From Reclinomonas americana ATCC 50394 (Eukaryota; Jakobida; Jakobea; Jakobida): a stretch of 64,000 bases of DNA. Each line of letters begins with the position of its first letter. Positions within the stretch are counted from its first letter, which is position 1. Shown piece after piece: positions 1-9,118 of the stretch. Made by a program: the position numbers and the translations under genes. The DNA is taken from assembly GCA_048213135.1 (NCBI GenBank), contig PS015009.1, positions 186,001-250,000 of the forward strand, in the 5' to 3' direction. The notes under the pieces were generated by a model. That model was not told where the DNA came from. It saw nothing but the letters and a program-made list of their open reading frames with translations, and searched no databases.

Positions 1-980
1 AAATCGTTTTCCAGTTGTGTAAGTTCATTGGCACTGGTCGTGTTCACATCAAAAATATACAACACCACATCGGCCGACTGCATTTTTTCGCGGCTGCGTT
101 CAATACCAATATTTTCGACCACATCGGTGCTGTGATCGCGTATGCCTGCTGTATCGATAATGCGAAAAAGAATACCATTGATGTTGAGCATTTCTTCAAT
201 GGTATCGCGGGTAGTACCGGCGATCTCACTCACAATAGCCCGTTCCTCATTCAGCAATGTATTGAGCAGTGTACTCTTGCCGGCATTGGGACGTCCAATA
301 ATGGCGACGCTCACACCATTCCGGATCACATTGCCCAGCCTGAAGGAATCGATGAGCTGCCGGGTGGAAAGCATGGCTGATTCAATCAATTCATAGAATT
401 TTTTCCTGTCGGCAAACTCCACATCTTCTTCACTGAAATCGAGCTCCAGTTCTATCAGGGCGGCAAACTGCACCAGGTTCTCCCGCAGGGTTTTGAGTAC
501 TTCACTGAATCCTCCCCGCACATTATGCAGGGCCGTACGTTGCGAAGCAGAGCTGTTGGAAGCGATCAGATCGGCCACCGCTTCTGCCTGGGTAAGATCC
601 AGCTTACCATTGAGGAATGCCCTTTGTGTAAATTCTCCCGGGCGTGCCATGCGTGCACCGTTACGGATACAGGCCTGCAACACCTGCTGCAGCACGTATG
701 GGCTACCATGACAGCTGATCTCCACCACATCTTCCCCGGTGTAACTGCGGGGATTTTTATAAAGGGAAACAACGGCTTCATCAATGTCCTTTCCCTCATC
801 GGTTATTAAACCCACATGCAGGGTATGACTGGCCTGGCCGGTAAGATCTTTGGAAGGAAAAATAGCATTGGCGATATCAATCGCCTTTTGTCCGCTCAGC
901 CTGATGACCCCGATGGCACCAATACCCGCAGGGGTAACAGGCGCAACAATGGTATCATCCCAACCAGAGAGTTTATTCAT
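1..980 (-). CDS. mnmE: tRNA uridine-5-carboxymethylaminomethyl(34) synthesis GTPase MnmE (3' end cut by window)
   Basis: The first 326 codons are visible; the C-terminus lies outside the window. MnmE works with MnmG to modify U34 at the wobble position of tRNAs. The N-terminal tetrahydrofolate-binding domain (about 1-120) is followed by the helical domain and an inserted G domain with P-loop GRPNAGKST (229-237), the G2 region GTTRDT (255-260) and DTAG (276-279). The start is fixed by the canonical N-terminus (DDTIVAPVTPAGIGAI) and by a TATCTTTG box ending 4 nt upstream of the ATG. The terminal potassium-binding and CxGK region cannot be assessed. Identification is certain. Confidence 0.97.
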   Translation of the reverse strand, partial: MNKLSGWDDTIVAPVTPAGIGAIGVIRLSGQKAIDIANAIFPSKDLTGQASHTLHVGLITDEGKDIDEAVVSLYKNPRSYTGEDVVEISCHGSPYVLQQVLQACIRNGARMARPGEFTQRAFLNGKLDLTQAEAVADLIASNSSASQRTALHNVRGGFSEVLKTLRENLVQFAALIELELDFSEEDVEFADRKKFYELIESAMLSTRQLIDSFRLGNVIRNGVSVAIIGRPNAGKSTLLNTLLNEERAIVSEIAGTTRDTIEEMLNINGILFRIIDTAGIRDHSTDVVENIGIERSREKMQSADVVLYIFDVNTTSANELTQLEND

Positions 981-984
981 GCTG

Positions 985-992
985 CAAAGATA
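985..992 (-). promoter_or_regulatory. Bacteroidota -7 box of mnmE
   Basis: On the minus strand TATCTTTG is followed by four bases (CAGC) and then the mnmE ATG. It matches the Bacteroidota -7 consensus TAnnTTTG. Transcription would start at or next to the ATG, so the mRNA is probably leaderless or nearly so. No convincing -33 element was identified. Confidence 0.6.
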
Positions 993-1040
993 AACGGCAT
1001 TCGGTAAACGACAGCGGGCAATTGGAAACCCCTGCCACCA

Positions 1041-1568
1041 TCAGTACCCAGATTTTTTAAGGAGCCGTTTATCTTCTTCATTGACATCGTCGATAAAATA
1101 GTGGCGAACTCCAGTAATGGCCACCTCATCCAGTATGTCGATGAAATTTTTATAGGAAGATGCTACGGAGGGTTTGATGATGAGTACCATATCCCCGGCG
1201 CTGCCTCTTGCTACGCGTACGGCTTCTTTTTTCTTTTGCAGCAGGTCGCGGAGTTGCGGCCCGGTAAATGAAATGGATTTAACCTGCGGGTCCTGCTCCG
1301 GCATACCTTCATAATAGCGGATGGTATTGCCTTCATCGGGAATGACGGTGATCACGCAGGAGTTACAAACTTCTGTTGTGATCTTTGACTCCAGTGGTAC
1401 ATGTATATCCATCACTTTAGGTTTTGCCATGGTGGTGGTAAATACAAAAAAAGTGATGAGCAGGAAACCCAGGTCAACCATTGGGGTAAGGTCAACCCGT
1501 GTACTCTTTTTAATGAGCCGTTTGTTTCCTTTCTGTTTGATTGCGGATGTTGCGGATATTTCTGCCAT
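1041..1568 (-). CDS. exbD: ExbD/TolR-type biopolymer transport protein (third copy)
   Basis: 175 residues. ExbD proteins form, with ExbB, the proton channel that energises TonB in the inner membrane. One N-terminal membrane segment (about 27-46) carries the proton-relaying aspartate Asp32 in the motif TPMVDLGFLLITFF; the rest is periplasmic. The N-terminal half is nearly the same as the ExbD encoded at 3594-4142, so the two are paralogues. It lies downstream of the second tonB, separated by an 86 bp gap with a strong hairpin. Start ATG is preceded by AT-rich sequence without a Shine-Dalgarno motif. Confidence 0.93.
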   Translation of the reverse strand: MAEISATSAIKQKGNKRLIKKSTRVDLTPMVDLGFLLITFFVFTTTMAKPKVMDIHVPLESKITTEVCNSCVITVIPDEGNTIRYYEGMPEQDPQVKSISFTGPQLRDLLQKKKEAVRVARGSAGDMVLIIKPSVASSYKNFIDILDEVAITGVRHYFIDDVNEEDKRLLKKSGY

Positions 1569-1616
1569 AACCTGTGACTGAAAAATGAAGAAATAAAAAG
1601 TGAAGGTGCAAATAGA

Positions 1617-1646
1617 TCATCATCCCGGTTATGCCCGGGATGATGA
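1617..1646 (-). repeat. Perfect 12-bp hairpin between tonB and exbD
   Basis: Arms TCATCATCCCGG (1617-1628) and CCGGGATGATGA (1635-1646) are perfectly complementary around a 6-nt loop. There is no T-run on the minus-strand exit side, so it does not look like a complete intrinsic terminator. It may be a processing or attenuation structure, or a REP-like repeat. It separates the second tonB from the third exbD. Confidence 0.7.
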
Positions 1647-1654
1647 CATTCTAT

Positions 1655-2482
1655 CTACTGTGCTTCTACCTGGAAGGTAATGGGCTGGCGCCTGTAAGCA
1701 TTTACATGCTGACCGTTCTGTAAGGCAGGTGTCCAGTTTTTTGTTTTTTTGATCACCCGCAGCGCTTCCTGGCACATGCCAAAGCCCGGGTCATTTTCAC
1801 AAATGATATCGCTGAGGCTGCCGTCTTTGCTTACCACGAACTTGATGGTAACGGTATATAAGCCTGGCTCTGCGCCATTGTCTGCCGGAATATTGGCATT
1901 CAGATTTTTCCGGAGGTAATTGCCCCAGGCTCCTTCTCCGCCCGGAAATTCAGCTTCCTTTTCTACTTTCAAAAATATCTTGTTCTCATCATCGGCCACT
2001 TTCACATCGGCCACCTGTGTGTTCTTGTCTTCAATGGGCGCCTGTACTATCGGTTCTTTATTGTCGCTGACTACTGTTTTGGCGCTGATCAGCTGATCGT
2101 CTTTAATGTCCTGTATCTGGTCTTCCGGTTTTACATCTTCGTCCTTCATAATTTTCGGCGGGGTAAATTTCACCTGGTTCATTTCAGGTGGCGGTGTAGG
2201 CTTGGGTTTTGGCGGAGGCACTACAGGTGGCGGAGGCATTTCTTTTTTGAGCTCTGCCATTCGTGTGTCAAGCAGGTCGGGCCCTGTACCGCTTTTCCTT
2301 TTGAAATTGTTCGCGAAAAGAGAAGTAAAAAAAACGAGCACACCTAATGTTGCGGTGAGCAGTAAAGATTTGGTAAGCCGCCTGTTGTAGGTCTTACGCA
2401 GATCATAAGCGCCATACTGCTTATTCCTTCCATCGAATACAATGTCGAGGATGTGGGAGCTGAGTATTTTGTTGGTATCCAT
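1655..2482 (-). CDS. tonB: Energy transducer TonB (second copy)
   Basis: 275 residues. TonB spans the periplasm and transmits inner-membrane proton-motive force to outer-membrane TonB-dependent receptors. A cytoplasmic N-terminus (ILSSHILDIVFDGRN...YGAYDLRK) precedes one membrane segment (about 38-57), a proline/lysine-rich stretch (about 80-110) and a C-terminal TonB domain (about 175-275) ending in a PITFQVEAQ-type tail. It is strikingly similar to the TonB at 2714-3544, including the last 60 residues. Two terminator-like hairpins separate the two copies, so this gene and the downstream exbD probably form their own transcription unit. Confidence 0.95.
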   Translation of the reverse strand: MDTNKILSSHILDIVFDGRNKQYGAYDLRKTYNRRLTKSLLLTATLGVLVFFTSLFANNFKRKSGTGPDLLDTRMAELKKEMPPPPVVPPPKPKPTPPPEMNQVKFTPPKIMKDEDVKPEDQIQDIKDDQLISAKTVVSDNKEPIVQAPIEDKNTQVADVKVADDENKIFLKVEKEAEFPGGEGAWGNYLRKNLNANIPADNGAEPGLYTVTIKFVVSKDGSLSDIICENDPGFGMCQEALRVIKKTKNWTPALQNGQHVNAYRRQPITFQVEAQ

Positions 2483-2548
2483 AAAATGATTTTCTAATCA
2501 GATACAAACTGAAAATGTTTCCATAAAAAATTATTCAGCAGGTAATTC

Positions 2549-2574
2549 AAAAAAGATCCCGCTGGCAGCGGGAT
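2549..2574 (-). terminator. Terminator-like hairpin upstream of the second tonB
   Basis: Arms ATCCCGCT (2556-2563) and AGCGGGAT (2567-2574) with a 3-nt loop are followed on the minus strand by C and six T residues. This is the second of two terminator-like hairpins in the tonB-tonB gap. Confidence 0.65.
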
Positions 2575-2654
2575 AAAAAAATAATTCATTGCTTCATGTT
2601 ATGCTGCAATATCACTGCAACAATATTCCATATTACATCTTCAAAATAAAATGC

Positions 2655-2690
2655 AATAAAAAAGTCCCGGCGAAAATTCACCGGAACTTT
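2655..2690 (-). terminator. Intrinsic terminator of the exbB-exbD-exbD-tonB unit
   Basis: On the minus strand the arm AAAGTTCCGG pairs with CCGGGACTTT (one G-U pair) around a 10-nt loop and runs into a T-rich tail. It lies 24 bp past the stop codon of the first tonB and should end the upstream four-gene transcript. Confidence 0.75.
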
Positions 2691-2713
2691 TATTAATTGA
2701 CGAGGGTCGTTTA

Positions 2714-3544
2714 CTATTGTGCTTCTACCTGGAAGGTAATGGGCTGACGCCTGTAAGCGTTCACATTACGTCCGTTCTGGATAGCGGGTGTCCAGTTTTT
2801 TGTTTTCTTGATCACCCTTACGGCTTCCTGGCACATACCGAAACCGGGATCGTTTTCGCAGTTCACATCACTTAAGCTACCGTCTTTACTTACTACGAAT
2901 TTTACGATTACGGTGTAGGTACCTTCACCGGCTCCGTTATCAACAGGAACGTTACCGTTCAGTGTTTTCTGGAGATAGTTCCTCCAGGCAGCTTCACCAC
3001 CAGGGAAGGCGGCTTCTACTTCCACTTTGTTGAAGATCTTATTCTCATCATCGGCTTCTTTTACAACAGCCACCTGGGTTCCTTTATCTTCAACGGGTGC
3101 CTGAACGATCTGTTCTTTGTTTTCGCTTTCCACCGTTTTGGTGCTGATCACCTGGTCTTCCTTGATCTCTTCGATCTTTTCTTCAGGTTTCACTTCCTCA
3201 TCTTTTACGATTTTAGGAGGTGTAAATTTCACCTGGTTGATCTCGGGTGGTGGTGGCGCTTTTGGTGGTGGCGGTGGTGGTGGCGCCGGTGGCGGAGGTG
3301 TTTCTTTTTTGAGCTCAGCCATCTGCGTATCCAGCACATCCAGCTGGGTGTTCTCCTTCTTCTTGAACGCGTTCGCGAAAACGGTACTCAGGAAGATCAG
3401 GAGGGCCAGGGCCGCCGTTAATAACAGGGCTTTGGTAAGCCGCTTGTTATAGGTTTTCCTTAAGTCATAAGCGCCGTACTGCTTGTTCCTGCCTTCAAAC
3501 AGGATATCAAGGATGTCGGAGCTTAATATTTTGTTTATATCCAT
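2714..3544 (-). CDS. tonB: Energy transducer TonB (first copy)
   Basis: 276 residues with the same plan as the copy at 1655-2482: conserved cytoplasmic N-terminus ending in YGAYDLRKTYNKRLTK, one membrane segment (about 38-58), a periplasmic linker with a long proline run (around 82-100: PPPPAPPPPPPPKAPPPP), an acidic/lysine-rich stretch and a C-terminal TonB domain with the YRRQPITFQ ending. It follows exbB and two exbD genes on the same strand with short gaps, which is the usual Bacteroidota order, and is closed by a terminator. It should energise outer-membrane import of siderophores, glycans or cobalamin; the receptors are not in this window. Confidence 0.96.
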   Translation of the reverse strand: MDINKILSSDILDILFEGRNKQYGAYDLRKTYNKRLTKALLLTAALALLIFLSTVFANAFKKKENTQLDVLDTQMAELKKETPPPPAPPPPPPPKAPPPPEINQVKFTPPKIVKDEEVKPEEKIEEIKEDQVISTKTVESENKEQIVQAPVEDKGTQVAVVKEADDENKIFNKVEVEAAFPGGEAAWRNYLQKTLNGNVPVDNGAGEGTYTVIVKFVVSKDGSLSDVNCENDPGFGMCQEAVRVIKKTKNWTPAIQNGRNVNAYRRQPITFQVEAQ

Positions 3545-3593
3545 TGTAATGCTTGTTATTAATTAGATTCAAAAATGGGCCAATTCCATAAAC

Positions 3594-4142
3594 TTATTTG
3601 ATGCCGTTGGCGTCTTCTGTCATTTTGATCAGTTGAGACTCTGTATCAGTGATATCCACTTCGGCATAGTGGCCGGGCGGCACTGCACATATCTGCATCT
3701 CGTCGAGAATATCGATGGCATTTTTAAACGTACTTTCCTTATCGGCTTTGATGATGTACATCAGGTCGCCGATAGGAACAGCGTTCTTTTTATCTAAAAT
3801 AACCTGGCGGATGTCCTTGAAATTGGTGCTTTTGAACTGCTGTGAGGCGCCTTCCGCGGTCAATTCGCCCATGTAATAATATACCTGGTCTCCTTTACCG
3901 AGAAGGATGGTCATAGCACCTGAGTTCTTAACCTTCAACTGATTATTCGGATCATCCTTGGGTTCATTCATGTTCATCGCCGTGGGTTTACTCATAGTGG
4001 TAGTAAACACGAAGAAGGTGATGAGCAGAAATCCCAGATCCACCATTGGGGTGAGATCCACCCTGGTAGATAATTTTTTGGGCTTCTTGACGCCGGGGCC
4101 TTTCTTATGTCCGCCACCCGACGAGGTATCCATTTCTGCCAT
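3594..4142 (-). CDS. exbD: ExbD/TolR-type biopolymer transport protein (second copy)
   Basis: 182 residues. A basic, glycine-rich cytoplasmic N-terminus (GGGHKKGPGVKKPKK) precedes the single membrane helix (about 31-50) with the proton-carrying Asp35 in TPMVDLGFLLITFF. The periplasmic domain follows. It sits between another exbD and tonB and should assemble with the ExbB upstream. The membrane segment is almost identical to that of the ExbD at 1041-1568. Confidence 0.95.
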   Translation of the reverse strand: MAEMDTSSGGGHKKGPGVKKPKKLSTRVDLTPMVDLGFLLITFFVFTTTMSKPTAMNMNEPKDDPNNQLKVKNSGAMTILLGKGDQVYYYMGELTAEGASQQFKSTNFKDIRQVILDKKNAVPIGDLMYIIKADKESTFKNAIDILDEMQICAVPPGHYAEVDITDTESQLIKMTEDANGIK

Positions 4143-4179
4143 AAAAAATATTTTTTCTTTTAATTATAGAATACTGTTA

Positions 4180-4842
4180 CTAACCGCCTGAACCGCCTTT
4201 CTGGTTGGCCTTGTACAATTCGGATCCAACAGGAACGGTTTCGCTGTTGGTAACGATCCTGAATTTGTAGAGGGCGTTCTTTTTGAAAGCGTACTTGATG
4301 TTCTTGAAGGCAGGATACTTGGCCAGGTTATCACCCTTGATCAGTATCTTTTCTTCCAGGTCACGCTGGTTACCGCCGGCATAGGCATTGGTGATGCTGC
4401 GCATCCAGTCTACCAGTTCATTGTTGGTACTGTCCTGGATGGGAATACCGGGCAGGCGTGCGGCCGAGATCTCTTCAGGTGAATTCACTACGCCCTTGAT
4501 CATATTGAGGGGCATACCGATCACACTCATTTTACCGAGTTTTCTCAGTTCGGCGTCAGATAATCCCAGTTGCCTGGTCGTATTCAGGTCGCTTAATATT
4601 TCTGCTTTTTTTGTATCCTCTCCCAGCATCAGGTAAACTTTACCTTCTTTGGTGAGGGTAATCAGTATCGATTTTTCGGGAGCTGCCTTAGATGATACTG
4701 AAGTAGGCGCCACCACCGCTACGGCCTCCGGCGGTTTCTGCTTGGTAGCCAATATAAAGAACGAGAGCAGCAGGAATGCGACGTCGCACATTGCCGTCAT
4801 GTCTATATTGGTACTCTTACGGGGTATTTTCGCTCTTCCCAT
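4180..4842 (-). CDS. exbD: ExbD/TolR-type biopolymer transport protein (first copy)
   Basis: 220 residues, longer and more divergent than the other two ExbD copies. The membrane segment starts early and holds Asp20 in the motif TAMCDVAFLLLSFFIL, which matches the ExbD channel aspartate. The periplasmic part carries insertions and a glycine-rich C-terminus. It lies directly downstream of exbB, so ExbB probably pairs with two kinds of ExbD, as is common in Bacteroidota clusters. The start ATG is supported by the short basic N-terminus MGRAKIPRKS. Confidence 0.94.
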   Translation of the reverse strand: MGRAKIPRKSTNIDMTAMCDVAFLLLSFFILATKQKPPEAVAVVAPTSVSSKAAPEKSILITLTKEGKVYLMLGEDTKKAEILSDLNTTRQLGLSDAELRKLGKMSVIGMPLNMIKGVVNSPEEISAARLPGIPIQDSTNNELVDWMRSITNAYAGGNQRDLEEKILIKGDNLAKYPAFKNIKYAFKKNALYKFRIVTNSETVPVGSELYKANQKGGSGG

Positions 4843-4895
4843 TTTATGCGTTTTATTTACTGTTATAGATGCAATACCAGGTCAAATCCATACAA

Positions 4896-5753
4896 TTACT
4901 TGTACAGGGAAGCAAAACTTTGTGTTAAAGTAAAGCCGCTTTCGTCGATACCATAAGTAATGCCATCTATTTTGGTAGTAAACATGTTATAGAAAATGAT
5001 CGCGAAGGCTGAAGTACCGATACCCAGAGCGGTATTGTACAGGGCCTCGGAGATACCTACTGACAGTTTAGAAGCCGCATCGCCACCGCCTTCACCTTCA
5101 CCGAGAGCAGAGAAGGAACGGATCATACCCAATACGGTACCGAGCAGACCCAACAGGGTGGCTACTGAAGCGATAGTGGAAAGGAATACCAGGTTCTTTT
5201 CCAGCATAGGCAGTTCGAGAGAAGTAGCTTCTTCCACTTCTTTCTGAATAGCCAGTACTTTCTGGTCGGTAGACAGTTCAGTATTGTTGATCATTTCTTT
5301 ATAGCGGTGCAGGCCTGCTTTCATTACATTGCCTACGCTGCCTTTTTGTTTGTCGCATTCTGCCAGGGCAGCATCAACATTTTTATTGGCAAGGTGAAAT
5401 TGTACTTTGCGGATGAAATCAGCGTTGCTGCCTGTTCCGGTGGCTTTGCCGATGGTGAGGAAACGTTCGATAACGAATGTAAGCATGGTCAGGAAAGTTC
5501 CGATCAGGATAGGTACGATGATACCACCCAGGTACATTTTGTTCAGGGCATTTTTAGGGCCATCATGGTTAGGCCAGAACCATCCTTGTCCTGGTTTAGT
5601 GAAGCCGGAAGGGTCGCCAAGGAGGAATCTCCAGATGATATAACCTGCTATTATACAGATTACAGGTGCCAGAATAGAGATGGCATTGCTTGATTTTTTT
5701 ACCTGTACGGAGGTTGTTGGTTTTACGGCTGCAGTCGGTTTTGTTTCTGCCAT
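4896..5753 (-). CDS. exbB: MotA/TolQ/ExbB proton channel family protein
   Basis: 285 residues from the ATG at 5753; an in-frame TTG 9 bp upstream is less likely. ExbB is the multi-helix inner-membrane partner of ExbD. The protein has an extra N-terminal helix (about 25-47), a helix near 75-100, a cytoplasmic loop, and two further helices near 185-215 (LATIASVATLLGLLGTVLGM-like region) and 230-262, the conserved MotA/TolQ/ExbB domain. It is the first gene of the cluster and is preceded by a 283 bp AT-rich gap that probably holds the promoter. Confidence 0.95.
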   Translation of the reverse strand: MAETKPTAAVKPTTSVQVKKSSNAISILAPVICIIAGYIIWRFLLGDPSGFTKPGQGWFWPNHDGPKNALNKMYLGGIIVPILIGTFLTMLTFVIERFLTIGKATGTGSNADFIRKVQFHLANKNVDAALAECDKQKGSVGNVMKAGLHRYKEMINNTELSTDQKVLAIQKEVEEATSLELPMLEKNLVFLSTIASVATLLGLLGTVLGMIRSFSALGEGEGGGDAASKLSVGISEALYNTALGIGTSAFAIIFYNMFTTKIDGITYGIDESGFTLTQSFASLYK

Positions 5754-6036
5754 GACATTCAAATTTTAGTTAGTGAAAGGTGTAATTAAATTTTGTTTAA
5801 AGATTAGTTGAAAAGTCTACAGAAAAATATATTTCAGCAATCATTTTTTGTAGATTCCATGCTTATGTGAACACACAAGTTAATAAAATAATTGAAAGCA
5901 ACAACTTGCCCTATAATTTTTTTTGGTTATTTTTTGAACGATGCATAAACATCGTTTTTACATAAAAAAAACTAATATCATTTTTATATTATCTCCGCCC
6001 GTAATCTGCCCCGGCACTGGGTATCCGGCTCCCCAC

Positions 6037-7317
6037 CTATTCATACCGCAATGCCACGATCGGGTCCAGTTTCGCCGCCTTATATGCAGGATATAACCCG
6101 GCCGCCAACCCCACCCCTGAACACACAAGTATACCCCCGATGATCCATTCCCACAGCAACACAATTCCCGATTGCAGGAAGATGGCAATGATGTTCCCAA
6201 GCAGTATACCAACAAGTATTCCAACCACCGCTCCCATCAGGCTGATGAGTATCGACTCCCACAGGAACTGGTTACGGATATCTTTTTGCCTGCCACCCAG
6301 TGCTTTGATAAGCCCGATCTCCTTAGTGCGTTCATTCACAGCCACTAACATAATGTTCATCAGCCCAATAGACGATGCCAGCAGCGTAATGAGCGCCACA
6401 CCTATGATCCCTGTTTCCAGGAACCCCAGGTTATTGATGAACGCTTCGGCAATACTGTCGCTTTTATCTATGTAAAAATTGTCCTCGTCCTTTACATCCA
6501 GTTTCCTGATGGGCCGGAAAGTACCTTTCGCCTCCCCGATGGCGGCCTCCATCAGTTTAAGATCACTTACCATCACCCCTACATTGAAGGAGGAGTTGCT
6601 GGTGGGGTACAGCCGGCGGATATTATTATAAGATGTAAGTATGATTTTCCCGGTATTGAAGAAGGCGCTGGAACCCTTGTCTTCCAGCACACCAAGCACC
6701 CGGTAGGGAATATGATCGACACTCACCACCTTATCAACGGCTTTGGCCACATTGTCGGGGTACAATTTCTGCGCCACGGTACTGCCAAGCAGGCATACAT
6801 TGCGGCCGGTTTCCACATCGGTCGGACTCATGTTACGTCCATATGCGATCTTATAACCATTGAGTTCGAGGTAGTTCTCATCGCCGCCCAGTACATTGAT
6901 ATCGGGATTGGTCTTTTTCCTGTCGTTGTTCACCACGATACCACCGCCACCGCGTATGGCCAGGCTCACTTTCGCCGGGAACGGGTATCGCTCCTTGAAA
7001 GCTTTGGCTTCTTCGTAAGTGATGATCCTGCCTGTATTGGACTTTCTTGTGCGCAGCGATGACTTGCTTACTTTATTGGAGCTGCTCTGCCTGCCGCCAC
7101 CGATACGTATGTTGCGCTCCTTAAAACGCAGGCTGAAGGCATTGGCGCCCATGGTGGAAAAACTGGAGGTCAGACTTACATTGGCAGCTTTAAGAACCGT
7201 GAGGAACCAGATAAGGGCACATATCCCCAGCGCGATGATCGCGACGGTAATAGCGGTCCGCAACTTGTTGCCGACAATATTCCGCATTGAAAGTGAGATG
7301 GTATCCTTGAATGTCAT
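6037..7317 (-). CDS. ABC transporter permease, MacB/FtsX type
   Basis: 426 residues. The layout is that of MacB-family permeases: first membrane helix at about 20-42, a large periplasmic MacB-PCD-like domain (about 43-300) and three C-terminal helices forming the FtsX domain. The C-terminus contains the usual NERTKEIGLIKALGG coupling motif and the ending PIVALRYE. Such permeases work with a separate ATPase in efflux of macrolides, lipoproteins or peptides or in envelope signalling; no ATPase gene is adjacent here, so the partner is unknown. The first residues (FKDTISLSMRNIVGNKLRTAIT) support the chosen start. Confidence 0.9.
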   Translation of the reverse strand: MTFKDTISLSMRNIVGNKLRTAITVAIIALGICALIWFLTVLKAANVSLTSSFSTMGANAFSLRFKERNIRIGGGRQSSSNKVSKSSLRTRKSNTGRIITYEEAKAFKERYPFPAKVSLAIRGGGGIVVNNDRKKTNPDINVLGGDENYLELNGYKIAYGRNMSPTDVETGRNVCLLGSTVAQKLYPDNVAKAVDKVVSVDHIPYRVLGVLEDKGSSAFFNTGKIILTSYNNIRRLYPTSNSSFNVGVMVSDLKLMEAAIGEAKGTFRPIRKLDVKDEDNFYIDKSDSIAEAFINNLGFLETGIIGVALITLLASSIGLMNIMLVAVNERTKEIGLIKALGGRQKDIRNQFLWESILISLMGAVVGILVGILLGNIIAIFLQSGIVLLWEWIIGGILVCSGVGLAAGLYPAYKAAKLDPIVALRYE

Positions 7318-7663
7318 TCCCTTGTCCGGTTAAAGTTAATCAGAGAAAATAGAAATTTCCCCGATTTTTTTTGAGCGGCAGGAACAGGTAAGCATTTATT
7401 ACCATTCATTGGCGGGCGGCCCGGGGCGCCGTCCCTTTTAAAACAGGCAAGAAATGGCGCATGGAACTGCTGTATCAAGGGTCATTCTTTTCATCCCGGA
7501 AAATATTTTCTATGGTCCGGAACAATAGCTGTACCCGGTTAAAATACCAATTGCGAAAGGGCGATGGCCAGGAAATGTTGCTGCCATTGCTTCGTATATA
7601 CTATAACGTTAGATGGCCATTATGCACGACTACATAGCATACATTCTGAAAGAGAAGCAGGAC
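7318..7663. other. 346-bp gap between nuoN and the ABC permease
   Basis: This stretch follows the end of the nuo operon on the minus strand and precedes the permease start. It contains a GC-rich patch near 7410-7435 but no convincing reading frame, RNA gene or terminator with a T-run. Whether nuo transcription stops here could not be decided. Confidence 0.4.
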
Positions 7664-9055
7664 TTAATAATACAACCAGTCGATAAGCATGTCGGGATTG
7701 ATGCCCAGCAGGATGATCAGCACCGCGGTCAGCAACAGCAACGCCTGGAAAGCCGGGCTTACCTTTTCTGTTACCCCGGTGTTTTCTCCGGGCTCTTTGA
7801 AGTACATCGCCTGGATAACGCGGAAATAATAATAGGCGCTGATGGCTGCGCAAAGCACGGCAAGGATCACCAGCCATATCTGCTGTCCATTCTTTACCGC
7901 GGCAAGCAGCATGAAGAACTTGGCCTGGAAACCCGCGGTCAGTGGTATACCGGTGAGGGATAATAAAAATATGGTAGCGGTAAGGGCGAGTACAGGTTCC
8001 TGTTTGGCGAGTCCATTGAATCCTTCGATGGTATAATCCTTCAGGCGGATGAGGATGGCAAACAGACCGATACTGGCCAGGCTGTAAGCGGCGGAATACA
8101 ATACCAAACCTTCCTTAGCCGTACTGTTCAGTGCAAATAACGCGAACAGCATGAAGCCGGCCTGCGCAATACTGGAATAAGCCAGCATACGTTTCACACT
8201 CTGCTGGAATACAGCGGTAAGGTTACCGATAAGCAACGTAACGGCAATAAGCACCACCACCAGTTTCTGCCACTGGTCATGCATAACGCCGAATGCATTT
8301 TCAAACAGGCGTACGAAAGCGAAGAAGGCCGCGATCTTTACAATGGTAGCCATGAAAGAGGTGAATACGGTGGGGGCTCCGTCGTATACATCCGGTGTCC
8401 AGAAATGGAAAGGAGCAGCGGATACTTTGAATGACATGGAGATCAGCAGCAGCAGCAGGCCGATGGTGATCATCACAGGCATATGTCCTGTTCCCAGGTC
8501 AATACGATTCACATAAAAAGATCCGGTGCTGTTGCCGCCATAAATGAACACAATACCCATGAGCATGATGCCGGTAGAGAAAGCGCCCATAAGAAAGTAC
8601 TTCAGTGCCGCTTCATTACTTTTTAAATTTCGCTTATCGCTTCCCGTTAGTATGTACAACGGAATGGAAATGATCTCGATACCCAGGAAAAGCATGAGCA
8701 GGGTATTGAAGGTAGCCGCGATGGCTACGCCGCAAAGTATAAAGAAGATAAGGGCGAAATATTCAGATACATTTGATCCCACTTTTTCAAAATCACGTCC
8801 GCTGAGCAGGAAAAACAGCAGCGTACAGGCAAATGCCACCACGATAAAAGTAAGGTTGAAGCTGTTGGTGTGCAGCATGTCCTTTACATCTATTTTGAAG
8901 AAAGATGCGCCGGTCTTCAGCTCTATGATGGTAGCCAGCAATGCAAGCGAAAGTCCGCCAATGGCGAGGTACTTCGGCAGGGTTTTGTTGCGGATGAATG
9001 CACCGCCCCACATCATGATCACTCCCCAGATTGCTGTTATTATTATTGCGTTCAT
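7664..9055 (-). CDS. nuoN: NADH-quinone oxidoreductase subunit N
   Basis: 463 residues, about 14 membrane helices. NuoN is one of the three Mrp-antiporter-like proton-pumping subunits of complex I in the inner membrane. The conserved proton-translocation core is visible (AAPFHFWTPDVYDGAPTVFT followed by a long hydrophobic region with charged residues in helices). It is somewhat shorter than the E. coli protein (485). It is the last gene of the nuo operon, 63 bp after nuoM. Confidence 0.96.
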   Translation of the reverse strand: MNAIIITAIWGVIMMWGGAFIRNKTLPKYLAIGGLSLALLATIIELKTGASFFKIDVKDMLHTNSFNLTFIVVAFACTLLFFLLSGRDFEKVGSNVSEYFALIFFILCGVAIAATFNTLLMLFLGIEIISIPLYILTGSDKRNLKSNEAALKYFLMGAFSTGIMLMGIVFIYGGNSTGSFYVNRIDLGTGHMPVMITIGLLLLLISMSFKVSAAPFHFWTPDVYDGAPTVFTSFMATIVKIAAFFAFVRLFENAFGVMHDQWQKLVVVLIAVTLLIGNLTAVFQQSVKRMLAYSSIAQAGFMLFALFALNSTAKEGLVLYSAAYSLASIGLFAILIRLKDYTIEGFNGLAKQEPVLALTATIFLLSLTGIPLTAGFQAKFFMLLAAVKNGQQIWLVILAVLCAAISAYYYFRVIQAMYFKEPGENTGVTEKVSPAFQALLLLTAVLIILLGINPDMLIDWLYY

Positions 9056-9118
9056 AATTCCTGATAAACTTTGGTTCTGCCGGCTGCCCGGGTATTTTTA
9101 TTTGTTCAGATCTTCTTG

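Noticed and set aside
5938-5957. Hairpin AACGATG...CATCGTT as terminator of the ABC permease
   Set aside because: On the minus strand it is followed by CAAAAAA, not T residues; the AT-rich surroundings make chance pairing likely.
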